Source of the DNA: Andalucia godoyi
Lineage: Eukaryota; Discoba; Jakobea; Jakobida; Andaluciidae
DNA: 64,000 nt
Assembly: GCA_009859145.1 (NCBI GenBank)
Contig: VRVR01000031.1
Span: 1-64,000 of the forward strand
Reading direction: 5' to 3'
The number at the start of each line of letters is the position of its first letter. The first letter of the stretch is position 1. Both the position numbers and the translations under genes were made by a program. The notes beneath the pieces were generated by a model. That model ran no database searches and was not told where the DNA came from. It worked only from the letters and a program-made list of their open reading frames with translations. This document shows positions 1-9,327 of this stretch, piece after piece.

Positions 1-400
1 GGGTTTTCAGAGAAGCTACAAAGAGTTTCCTGAGTTTCTTGTCATCAGGAAGGTGCTTCGCGCACGCGACTTCCGCTTTTTTTCATTAACTAATGATGAA
101 GTTCAAAAGAGCGTCTTTCGTGAACACCTTGTTCGTCATCGAAATTCTCTGGAAACGGTCCAGAGATTCTAAGACTGACACAGGAGCAAAATTGGACGAC
201 ACGGCAGTAATAAACTCTTCATCTGATTTCGTAGACATATCAACGCCCAGGAGCTCGATGATCTTCAGGGATGCAGCACTGATTAGCACCCTGACTTTCC
301 TGTCACCACCCCTTGCCGTGTACGTCTCAAAATCAGAAGTAAACTTACCCCATGACGCTGAATCCACCTTCTCCAAAAAGGGGGCCACCAATTTCTCCAT
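1..400 (-). pseudogene. Retroelement gag-like fragment with tandem in-frame stops
   Basis: A 104-codon frame runs from an ATG at 400 to a TAA at 86-88, followed at once by TGA at 83-85. The same frame then stays open to the window edge and reads a basic stretch with an LPDDKKLRKLF motif. The spacing (W-x2-F, a Leu-rich ISAASLKIIELL helix, a SSNFAPVSVLESLDRFQ segment, then LPDDKKLRKLF) is what I associate with capsid-like gag domains of LTR retrotransposons. This is pattern recognition, not an alignment. Two stops inside an otherwise continuous domain suggest a decaying copy whose 3' part lies outside the window. Alternatively it is an ordinary small gene ending at 86. No LTR or primer-binding site was recognised. 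Confidence 0.4.
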
Positions 401-1346
401 TACTTACCTTAGTAATTACTGTGGTATCTGCATAGGCCTTTTTAAAGTAAACGATGTGTAAACTTTTATTAAAACACAAACAGAAAAAGAAACATCCCAA
501 TGTACCATCTGGTACTGTGGCGTCCTGAGGAATTCCTTGGTATTTCCTAGTCACGCATACCTCATTACGACCGTTACCACACTCCCAGAAACTAACAATA
601 CAAAACTGCCAGTTTTGTGTATAAACAGGGCGATATAGCACCCCAAGTACGTGTTCCGTGACATGGCGGTGCCAGAAACTCCAACGGCAGAGCGGAATAG
701 CGAATCTAGATGTTCGATGACAAAACGACTGTAGTCGGGAATTAGGTAATTAATATTTTACGTATAACTCCTGAACGACGTCGTCCCCAAGAGAATTTCT
801 TTTGGCAGATTGCTCGCCGTCCCCGACTCTACCAGTCCCCAGCAATACCTCAGAAAAAGTCGTCTGGCACACTTTCCTGTATTTATCAAAAACTCTCTCT
901 TGTGCCAAAATAAGCAAAAACAAAACAAAGAGACAACGTCAATTTTCAAACTTTTTGGTCGCTCTGCTGGTGCTTGCGGCACGTCCACGAGTCCATCAGA
1001 GTCGTCATTGCAGGCGGCCACTTTGCTTCGACACAAAGCGGTTTGATGTCAGCGACTTACGACACCCCAAGTTCCGGAAAAGCCGCTGCCCGCATTCATT
1101 CGAGCGATTGTCTGAGCAAGGATTCGGGACGGATCACGGAGAAATTGTCGTCCTTCCCAAGTGCAGTACCCCCGAGTTCGAGTGGATGTCGTTAGTTCCT
1201 CCGCAGTCCGCAAAACCGCCTCCCCACCCGGGTCCTCCCGCAGCCCTGCCCGAAATTTACCTGCTTTCATTACTTTCTCGTCGACGCCTTTTAAACAGGG
1301 TTTCCTCAAACATTTTGCAGTCATTATTGAACTCATTTCTCCTAAC
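401..1346. other. Intergenic, no credible gene
   Basis: Several short frames exist on both strands but none has convincing protein character. The frame that continues into the asparaginase-domain gene opens with a GTG at 1161, and residues before the ATG at 1347 look non-coding. A TTTATT (AATAAA on the minus strand) lies near 463. Confidence 0.5.
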
Positions 1347-3788
1347 ATGTCTGTTCTATTTTTTGGTGCTCGCTTTCGGGCTGAGAACTTCAAACTTCCA
1401 TTTTCTGCCTTAATTCTTGGTCACGAATGGTTTTCATCTACATGTGGAGGACTGTCTGTCGTTGGATTGCGTTGTGTCGGAGACGATCATCCTTTGTACG
1501 AAGTTGCCGTCCGGGTGACATCAGTGTCTTCTAACTCCGAAGAACTGGAAGGATGTATTCAAAACTATCTTACGAGTTTCTTTTCCAACTCCTGGATAAG
1601 AACTTGTGATGCATTGGCGGGCAACTTCAGTGGTTTACACGACTGTATTGTACCCACAGATGCTTCTGCTTTTGCAATAACCCCGCTGGGCGCTGATTGT
1701 CGAAACGTTGCTCCTACCTTGAACGAGATCAAAGAGGATCATTTTCTCTCTCACGCATTCAACCTGTGGGGACGGTTTATCCAGATCGGCAGCAATCTTT
1801 TTCTTGCGGGTGGTGTTTACTCGTTTTGTCGGAAGCTTGATTCCCAGTTGTCTGTTCTGGATATTAAAATGGGTCTGGAAGAAATAGGACGCGAACAACA
1901 ACATCCAATCACTTTCGAACAGTATATCGTCGATTCAAAATACCCTCTCGTCAGAATACCCCTTACTAGTTCAGGCTTTTCTGCAGCGGTTAGTCATTTT
2001 TCAACATTGCGAATAACAGGAGAGTTTATGAGGAATCAGAGACGCCTACTCCATATGTTAAACGCTCTCAAATTACGGGCTCCGAATTGGACGAAAACTT
2101 CGGAAGAAAAGAACGTTGATATGTTATTGGGGATGGACGTGAGCAGTGGCAGCAATGTCTCCTATGTCGGTCGTGTCATTTCAGACTGCAAATTGTTGAA
2201 AGAGGTTCCGTTTGTGGAAAATTGGCCATCCCAATCAATGGGTAGTATGTTGTTTGAATTGGACAATCATAGCACACGGGAACGAATCAATGATCTTTCT
2301 TCTCTGTTTCGCGCTCTTTTGGAAATGAGACAGCAGTACGTCACTCAAAATGAAAATGTTCGGCTTGCTATTGGTTCCGACCCCCGCGTGCATGTAGTTG
2401 GTGCCGGGGATCACTTGCTAGTGTTCGTCACTAAGCACACTCTTTCCGAGTTGGTGGCAGATTGGGCATCTTGCTACAGGCAGTTTTCATGTTCTCCAGC
2501 CGAGGGGTATGATCCATTGTCATTTTCCGTTAAATTCCAGAACGCAACTTCTACTCGCCGATTGAAAACACTTTTGTTGAACACTGGAGGGACAATCACT
2601 TCTCAGGAGATTCAGGATGGGGATGAGGGACGGGTTGTGTATGGTCACCGAAATCCCCTTAATTTCATGACGCATGAATCAATACTCAGGGCAGTGCCTG
2701 ACAGGTCCGCACTTGTTTGCTGTACTCGCTTCCCTACCATTGACTCGTCCAATTGCGATCCCGAAGACTGGTTCGTACTGGCGTCTTTGCTGGTGTATTG
2801 TTCCCCATACTTTATGAGTGCCGTTGTCCTCCACGGGACAGACACGTTACCATTTTGCGCTTCATTTCTGTCTTTTTGTCTTCGTCGAACACCGATGGCT
2901 GTAATTCTTACGGCGTCCCAGTTGAGCATTGACGTTGATCACAGCGACGGAGTGCATCATATCTATCATTCTCTGCGTCTTGCTAGAGGTGCTGTGGATT
3001 TCGATTCAAAAATTCAGTATCCGCGATTGGTTGGTGTTTTCGTTTTTTTTGCTGATCAAATCTTGTCGGCAACCAGGATTAAAAAGGTTGATTCCATAGG
3101 ATTGGATGCATTTGCGACACCGGCGGTTGCGAAGATAGGGATACTGAATACTATTGGTGTTCAGCTGAACAGGTCATGGCTGTGTGATTACAAGTCGAGT
3201 CTTCTTCAAAAGGCGCTTGCATTTGCTCCCGCCTCTCAGCTTGATGTTTGTCCACAGATGGTGCATTGTCGCAATGGGTTGTCCTCGATAGTACACCGAC
3301 ATGTCTTCATGGTTCGACTTTTCCCAGGAACGTCGCAGTCTGACCTGATGTTGCTGTGGATGGGATTGATTACGCAATGCCAAGCGTTGGTTTTAGAACG
3401 AAGAAATGACGTGTGGATTTTCGCGTTTGTAATTCAAGCCTTCGGTGTGGGCAATGCACCAGACTTCTTGGTTGATTTGGTTACAGCTCAACGCAAATCT
3501 GCGGAAGGTGATCCTTATTTTTTGTTTGCTATTTGCACTGACTGTCATCGAGGTAAGACGAATGTCTCGTACGCAACAAGCTTCACAAAGCTGCCTCATG
3601 TAGTCTTGTGTGGCGATATGACTCCAGAAGCAGCGTTTTGCAAATTTTCTTGTTTGTTGGGGAAACATTGCCAAAACGCAGATATGTTGGATGCGAGGGT
3701 CGGAACAGTAATGGTGGAAATGGGGTTTTCTCTTAACGGGGAGCTTACACTGAACGATTTTGCCAATGCTGATGCCGATTCTGATTAA
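1347..3788 (+). CDS. L-asparaginase-domain protein with long N-terminal extension
   Basis: The C-terminal half is a type I L-asparaginase/glutaminase fold. NTGGTI (about residue 411) gives the first catalytic Thr, and LHGTDTL (about 497) gives the Thr-Asp pair. TASQLSIDVDHSDG matches the family's TGSQ-P-I-x-S-D-G segment, and RIKKVDSIGLDAFATP matches the substrate-loop region. CTDCHRGKTN closes the first subdomain. The family hydrolyses asparagine to aspartate and ammonia and is usually 320-420 residues; here about 410 unrecognised residues precede it. The frame is open back to a GTG at 1161, but I chose the ATG at 1347 (MSVLFFGARF) because the upstream residues are Pro/Ser-rich and unlike protein. 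All signature Thr/Asp residues are present, so activity is plausible; the role of the extension is unknown. No membrane segment or signal peptide is evident. Confidence 0.85.
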   Translation: MSVLFFGARFRAENFKLPFSALILGHEWFSSTCGGLSVVGLRCVGDDHPLYEVAVRVTSVSSNSEELEGCIQNYLTSFFSNSWIRTCDALAGNFSGLHDCIVPTDASAFAITPLGADCRNVAPTLNEIKEDHFLSHAFNLWGRFIQIGSNLFLAGGVYSFCRKLDSQLSVLDIKMGLEEIGREQQHPITFEQYIVDSKYPLVRIPLTSSGFSAAVSHFSTLRITGEFMRNQRRLLHMLNALKLRAPNWTKTSEEKNVDMLLGMDVSSGSNVSYVGRVISDCKLLKEVPFVENWPSQSMGSMLFELDNHSTRERINDLSSLFRALLEMRQQYVTQNENVRLAIGSDPRVHVVGAGDHLLVFVTKHTLSELVADWASCYRQFSCSPAEGYDPLSFSVKFQNATSTRRLKTLLLNTGGTITSQEIQDGDEGRVVYGHRNPLNFMTHESILRAVPDRSALVCCTRFPTIDSSNCDPEDWFVLASLLVYCSPYFMSAVVLHGTDTLPFCASFLSFCLRRTPMAVILTASQLSIDVDHSDGVHHIYHSLRLARGAVDFDSKIQYPRLVGVFVFFADQILSATRIKKVDSIGLDAFATPAVAKIGILNTIGVQLNRSWLCDYKSSLLQKALAFAPASQLDVCPQMVHCRNGLSSIVHRHVFMVRLFPGTSQSDLMLLWMGLITQCQALVLERRNDVWIFAFVIQAFGVGNAPDFLVDLVTAQRKSAEGDPYFLFAICTDCHRGKTNVSYATSFTKLPHVVLCGDMTPEAAFCKFSCLLGKHCQNADMLDARVGTVMVEMGFSLNGELTLNDFANADADSD

Positions 3789-4119
3789 TCGCTGTCAGGG
3801 TCTCGGTTTTCACGCAGTCAGTGACGATTTTTGTTCGGTCGTCGATGATCAGCACCTCGTTCGATTGTTTCAGAAGTTTTGAAAGTAGGGATTAATCGAG
3901 CAACCTCCACATCTCATTAATGGAATGTTTTCTCTCACAACTGTACTTAACAATAAGAAAAGAAATACTAGCAAAAACACACTTTTTTTTTGTTTTTGCA
4001 CCGGCAAATTGTTTCGTGCTCAGGAAGATGCTGCAGTCGATTCAGAAATGTTGTTCATGGATCTTTGCGACTCTGAAATATGTAGACCGGGAATATTACG
4101 TTAAATTAAAAGAATATCG
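3789..4119. other. Intergenic between convergent genes
   Basis: Holds the 3' flanks of the asparaginase-domain gene (plus) and the TPR pseudogene (minus). A short T-rich run near 3980-3995; nothing else recognised. Confidence 0.5.
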
Positions 4120-4952
4120 TTAAAACAACAAGAGTCCTGAAATACTCTCGTTGATCGAAACAACAGGCAGGAACGTTATTGAAGATCCTAAGAGAGAATA
4201 AATGCTGATAGCAAGCTCCTTTTGGGGTTTACCAAGCAGATCTTCCAGGTCGGTTAGAAAAACGGTCCCATCAATCGAATCCATCCGGCATCCTTCAATA
4301 TCAATTCGAGTCCTGAGCTGTTTCGGATGGTTCTTCCAAAGAATTTCCTGCTGAATTTCAAGAACTGATTCGAAATGATCAAGAGCATTCTTGAAATTAA
4401 GTTGTCTATGAAAACAGAGGCCGACACTGTGAAATGTATTCAATATCGATGAAATTTCTGGCCAGTAAGCTTTCTGGTACGTTTCAATCAGCCATTTAAA
4501 CAGATGCATCGCAATATCATATTTTCTGAAGCCCAGATGGCAGGTTGCAAAACTGTGCTTCACAGTGAGAATCAATGATTGATATCCGCCAAATTGATGC
4601 TGATTGTTAACATGATCGTTGAAGAAAGAAGAGCATCTTCATACTTCTTCTGAGTAAAAAGGCATGCTGCCTTATTGTGTCAAGATTTCAGAATGACGGG
4701 ATGGTAAGATGCCAGGGGGTGGTTTTGAATTTCGATCAAGGATTTGAACTCCATATGTACCGTTTCAAATTCTCCAAGCTCCACGTGACAAACCGCAATA
4801 TGACATCGAGAATATAGTGGATTTCGATGTTTGCGGCCAAGAATGTATTCTAGATGTTTAAGAAGTTCTCGAAACTGCTCAAGTGCATCGCGGAACTTTC
4901 CTAGCTCTGCAGCCCTCATGCAAATATCATCGTGAGATCCATTCTCAAACAA
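4120..4952 (-). pseudogene. Kinesin-light-chain-type TPR gene, broken
   Basis: Two minus-strand frames (4680-4952 and 4120-about 4600) carry tandem tetratricopeptide units of the roughly 42-residue kinesin-light-chain type. Examples are LGKFRDALEQFRELLKHLEY, then a CHVELGEFETVHMEF unit, a CHLGFRKYDIAMHLFKWLIE unit and LNFKNALDHFESVLEIQQEI. They are parts of one ancestral protein. After HPVILKS an in-frame TGA interrupts the reading; the same frame continues with another half unit (KKYEDALLS) and then a frame change near 4600 is needed to reach the next unit. With a stop and an indel inside the repeat array I call it a pseudogene. A spliced gene is possible, but I see no convincing GT-AG pair that repairs both breaks. 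No start with a recognisable N-terminal domain was found upstream. Confidence 0.65.
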
Positions 4953-6014
4953 TATGCTTGAAGATTTAACAGTCTATCGAAGGGAAAGAGACTGATGCCA
5001 CACGAAGGCCGATTCGCTTCATATACGCCGATTGCCAAACGACAACGGTGGCGTAGATACTTCCCGGTATTTTTGCTCGATCGAGTCTTTCAGTACGGAA
5101 AGAGATCTTCCGCGAAAATCAAGCAAACAAGCTTCAGGATTGCGTTTGGACAAACAATTCAAGTCGAAGACAGTCAGGATTACATCCAGATCAAGGGATC
5201 TTCACAACCTGGAAAGCTGTCAGTCTGGAACATTCGTCAGAAGAGAAGAGCATCTCTGCTCACGGCATCAAAATGTCATTCAAATATTCAGCCACAGACG
5301 GAAAATGACAGGAGATTGGAGAATTACGCCAACATTGAAGGATTGTGCAATCAGCGGTTTTGGGTGAAAACAACCATAGCAAAACATGCCCCAAGCAGCA
5401 GGAATCGGATTTCTCTGTCGGTGCCTGATTTTCTTGTCGCTCCTTTTCTTTCTCCTGTTCTGACTATCGGAGTTGCTCTTGAAGCCTCTGAATGACCTGA
5501 TTTGGATCCATTGCTCTCGTACTTTAACAGGAGGAAATTTCATGAACTGAAAAAGAAAGAAGAGAGAAACGTGGTGGAGGATCAGGGATTTAATTGGAAG
5601 AATGGAATGATGTCAAGAGAGAAATGCATCAGTCTGGAAACTGCCCGATTCCCTTGGGTGCTATGCGTATCCATTTTCCAAGACTCGTGGTTGTGGATTT
5701 TTGGGAAATTTTTGTGCTTCTTGAAACATGGTCGATTATGCATATCTGCAGCTTTCTCTGACAATATCATCACTCATCGGTCACAATACGTAAGCAATTC
5801 GAAGCAATCCGAAGCAATCCGATGCTTGCTGGTGTGTGTGTATTCGAAGCTTCGAAATTTTTGGAGCAGACTGTTTCTTCTGTCGTACAGCCAATCAAGT
5901 CTCGATCCCGCCCTGTGACATTGAAAGCAGGATCTCTAAAATTGCATTCTCGCCTCGTTGCGGACGTCCGTGTTCACTCACTCAGGCTTTAATCCGCTCA
6001 AAACAGAAGACCGT
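4953..6014. other. Intergenic, possibly degenerate 5' part of the TPR gene
   Basis: About 1 kb between the divergent TPR pseudogene and the kelch gene. On the minus strand a few short protein-like runs appear between stops (about 5000-5300), which may be remnants of the TPR gene's N-terminus. Near 5795-5820 the decamer AAGCAATCCG is tandemly duplicated with variants. No gene can be supported. Confidence 0.4.
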
Positions 6015-6941
6015 ATGAGCATAGACAGATCGGAAGACCATTGGTTATACGGTACCTCGGCTGAAATGGGAGAATGGGAGCGCGGCTCCAGTTTGCGGAC
6101 GGATCTTCGAAACCACTCTGCGGTTGTTCGAAATCGATTCGTCTACACGATCGGAGGGCGAGATGTTGATGGACAGCCGGCGTCGTATGTCTATCATATC
6201 GATGTCGATGACATTCGCTCCGACATCCACGAATGGAATCACGGACCGAACATGTGCGTAGATCGAGATGGATGTGCTGCAGTCGAGCAAGGTGGGGTGA
6301 TTCTTGCTACAGGCGGGTATGCAGGTGATGCCAAGTATGATCTCTATTCTGCTGAGCTGCTTGACTGTGAATTGTCTTCAAAATGGAGAGTTCTGGACGC
6401 CCGACTCAACATTGGTCGAATGTTTCATTGTGCTGTTTCATTGAACACCAAGGTGTTTGTGATTGGTGGATTGACATTGCAGTATCAGAAAGGAGCGTCT
6501 GTTGAACAGTATGATTTTGATAGTGATCGATGGTTTATTGATCCACACTGGATGAATCAGGAACGATACGGATTTGCGTCTGTTGCACATTCGTCGTTGG
6601 GTTGCATTTATTCTATTGGCGGCCTGAAAGATGAGAACACGGAGCTGGACTCGGTGGAACGATTCGATCCGCGCCGCGGAGTTTGGGAATACGTCAAGGA
6701 AATGAGCAGGGGTCGATCTTGTCATGCAGCAGCCATTGGTCATGATCTGATATTTGCTATTGGCGGCACTGGGTCGCGGGACGACGTTGAGATCTACGAA
6801 CCGCGAATGGATCGGTGGTTCAACGGCCCAACGATGTTGACTTCACGGTCCATGTTTGCAGCCGTTCATGCTGGAAATGCAATCGCTGCAATCGGTGGCA
6901 TGGATGGAGAAACATCGACCGAGTATTTGGAATTGCCGTGA
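6015..6941 (+). CDS. Kelch-repeat protein (six-blade beta-propeller)
   Basis: 308 residues from the ATG at 6015 (the frame is open upstream to a non-ATG codon, ignored). Six kelch units are visible by their double-glycine strands: YTIGGRDVDG, LATGGYAGDA, FVIGGLTLQY, YSIGGLKDEN, FAIGGTGSRD and AAIGGMDGET. Each is followed by a conserved Tyr or Val and, about 10-15 residues on, a Trp (for example DRWFIDP, GVWEYVKEM, DRWFNGP). Six units of about 48 residues fill the protein, so it is a stand-alone propeller, probably a protein-binding scaffold. There is no BTB, F-box or BACK domain attached, so a direct cullin-adaptor role is not shown. No signal peptide or membrane segment. Confidence 0.9.
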   Translation: MSIDRSEDHWLYGTSAEMGEWERGSSLRTDLRNHSAVVRNRFVYTIGGRDVDGQPASYVYHIDVDDIRSDIHEWNHGPNMCVDRDGCAAVEQGGVILATGGYAGDAKYDLYSAELLDCELSSKWRVLDARLNIGRMFHCAVSLNTKVFVIGGLTLQYQKGASVEQYDFDSDRWFIDPHWMNQERYGFASVAHSSLGCIYSIGGLKDENTELDSVERFDPRRGVWEYVKEMSRGRSCHAAAIGHDLIFAIGGTGSRDDVEIYEPRMDRWFNGPTMLTSRSMFAAVHAGNAIAAIGGMDGETSTEYLELP

Positions 6942-8350
6942 TCTCCCATTTCGTCGGAGGGTATGTGTCCTGCTCTTCAAAACCTTTCCAGAGCAACACA
7001 ATGGCATCGCATAAAACAAGCGGAGGCGGAGAATGCATGCGGTAGCAGGCAGCGGTCCAACTTCAGCATCGAGGGTGACAGTTGCTTGTTATGCCGTTCA
7101 GTGACTGGAAATTGGACTGGTACGCAATCATTTCGACGTAAAACGTCTTGATCAGATCCCTGCCTGACCGACAGGACAGCAGTTCTGCATAGAGTACGAG
7201 ATTCTCTGCGTACCTTTGCAGTGGAAGACGGGAATGCTAACTCTGATCCTCTCTGCGTTGCACACGAGAAACCCCGAGAGACCCTTCTGTGGTAGTGGAC
7301 TCTGCATCTCTTCGAAGGTGTCCATAGTCCTCATAGTCTTGGGGTGGAATTGATAGTTAACGCAGTAAATGACAAAGAAATCAAGAAGAACAACGAAGAA
7401 ACGGAAATGGGAAAGAACGACTGAGAAAATGGCCTGAGTCTGAAAACTGCCCGACTCGACTGAGCTCTATGAGTCTAGGAATTCCTCGACTCATATCATT
7501 CAAGGACTCGGGGATTTTCCAGGCTTGTACCCTTTTCTCCAGTCCTCTTTCCTTTTGAGGTTGCTCGGTTGTCCTGTGTTTTTCTGTTCGTTCCGTTTGT
7601 TTCTTTCAGAATCGTTTCCGTCCCCAAACTATGGGTAGCACGGATCAGCTCCGAGGGAATACAGACATTTCTGGCAGAACATTGTCCAGGAGTCTTACTG
7701 CGGCCAGACAGAATGGTCGCGTGATGTTCTTCTGAAAACTCCGCGGGGATGTCTGTGCGTGTTCCAACTGGCCGCACAGTGCACTTCGGCTTCTGGATGT
7801 AGACGATAGCACCGACTGCAGGCGTGTATGATGTCTCTGTTATATGTATTTTCTTGTCTTTACTGAAGTTATTCCCCTTATTTTCCTCGTCTCAAAGTCG
7901 GGATACTGCAGTGCACAATCAACTCGCTTGTCTGGATATCTCTGTGCGATCTTGCCGAGGATCGCCCTTCCTTCTATCGACCTCTTTATTTCAAGGCCTG
8001 CGCTGTTGTTGATACGAAGCCATTTTGAAGATTAAACTGGCTGTCTTCGAAAACGCTGAAACAATGGGATTGAGGAAACAGCAGAGCACCTGGACTTTGA
8101 TCTGCAACAGCAAATTGTCTTCAACAAGAACTTGGGGTTGTGGTCGCATTGCCTTTTGGTATTCTCTTTAATGGAGAAGATCCGTGAGGAGTGGAAAGCG
8201 TATATTCTGCACGTTGTATGGAGCTCTCCAGTGTCCGTCATGCGATTCTGAGTCGCTGTGTTGCAGCTCAATTCCATGACTTCTTCTTAGAAATCTGGAC
8301 ATCCATAAAGACTTGGCACACGACATGTTTCAAATCAATGGAGAAAAAGG
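6942..8350. other. 1.4 kb without a supported gene
   Basis: Between the convergent kelch and GIY-YIG genes. A minus-strand frame around 7496-7830 has some protein character (for example RPVGTRTDIPAEFSEEHH) but lacks an ATG and any recognised domain. The rest is short frames. It may hold a decayed gene; I cannot support one. Confidence 0.45.
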
Positions 8351-9184
8351 TCACCGGCGGAATCTGGAGGAATAACTTCGAGCTCCATTGCGTCTCATCC
8401 CGGACGCACCCCCAAGATTGGGAGATCCACCACAGTAAGAGGCATGACGATGTGGCCTTGCAACAGTCTGCTGCGAAGGTCGTGTTCCGTACGTCATCCT
8501 GCTACCTCCACGATGCCATCGAAATTCCCTTCCCGCGATTCGCTGATCCTGACGTTCCTGGACACGAGCAAAGCAATCGGTTGCATAATGGCCACTCCGA
8601 CCACAGCGAAAGCAAACAATTACTTCACGAGGATGATTCACCCTCGCAAAACACTGGGATGAAACATGACCAGTCCGTCCGCACCGGTCGCACTCCACCA
8701 CCTCCTCTTCACTCTCACTCTCACTCTCACAGAGAACGGTTCGCGCGTAGCATTCATCTGTGCAATGACCAGTGCGACCACATCGTTGACAAGCACGATG
8801 AGATGCAGCGGTTCTGCTGGCAAGACGACAAACGTTCGCGAAATGACCGGATTCACCACACTGCCAACATCGATCGGTCGCAGTGCACAATTCCCGATTC
8901 AGAGTCTCGAGTGTTGACGTCGGTAGAACAAGTTGAGAATACGAACCACCACGGACATTCTCAACACCGTATTGCTGCATGTATATTTTGACATACTTGT
9001 CCTCGTCAAATGCATCAGTTCCGGGAATGACCTCCACAACCTCCAATGGTCGATACACAGCAGTCCACGCACTTGCCGACCGATCAACGTGATCTTCTAT
9101 CCGACAGCTCAAATTCGAGGTTTTGCCAACATAGTACTTGCCATGCTCGCATCGAAGAACATACACTGACATACATATCGACAT
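8351..9184 (-). CDS. GIY-YIG nuclease-domain protein with four CCHC zinc knuckles
   Basis: 277 residues from the ATG at 9184. Residues 5-90 form a GIY-YIG module: VYVLRC stands for GIY, KYYVGKT for YIG, followed by the conserved Arg in CRIEDH. An acidic segment (DEDKYVKIYM) leads into YGVENVRGGSYS, a signature I associate with eukaryotic and large-DNA-virus members. Four zinc knuckles of form C-x2-C-x4-H-x4-C follow at about 106-119, 132-145, 165-178 and 191-204 (CWQCGESGHFANVC, CQRCGRTGHCTDEC, CDRCGRTGHVSSQC, CFRCGRSGHYATDC). An acidic Ser/Glu run at 152-161 is encoded by a CACTCT repeat. The tail is Arg/Gly-rich. A structure-specific endonuclease acting on knuckle-bound nucleic acid is the natural guess. 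The first GIY motif is divergent, so catalysis is uncertain. Confidence 0.88.
   Translation of the reverse strand: MSICMSVYVLRCEHGKYYVGKTSNLSCRIEDHVDRSASAWTAVYRPLEVVEVIPGTDAFDEDKYVKIYMQQYGVENVRGGSYSQLVLPTSTLETLNRELCTATDRCWQCGESGHFANVCRLASRTAASHRACQRCGRTGHCTDECYARTVLCESESESEEEVVECDRCGRTGHVSSQCFARVNHPREVIVCFRCGRSGHYATDCFARVQERQDQRIAGREFRWHRGGSRMTYGTRPSQQTVARPHRHASYCGGSPNLGGASGMRRNGARSYSSRFRR
8706..8731. repeat. CACTCT hexanucleotide microsatellite inside the GIY-YIG gene
   Basis: About four copies of CACTCT (plus strand). They encode the Ser-Glu alternation between knuckles 2 and 3 of the minus-strand protein and keep its frame. Confidence 0.75.
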
Positions 9185-9327
9185 TTAAGCACAATACCTT
9201 CGGAAATGAAGAAAGAAGACGCCTTGGAATATGGCAGAGAATTGACACAACGCACTGTTCTGTAAAATATTGGGTCAGCAATGAGTCACGGAGCCTGTTT
9301 GGAGCACCATCTACGACAGAGGATATT

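Noticed and set aside
1161-1346. N-terminal extension of the asparaginase-domain gene
   Set aside because: It starts at GTG and reads Pro/Ser/Arg-rich residues unlike the rest; the ATG at 1347 is a better start.
8191-8991. 266-codon plus-strand frame over the GIY-YIG gene
   Set aside because: It is His/Ser/Asp-rich antisense reading of the knuckle codons with no motif; the minus-strand gene explains the region.
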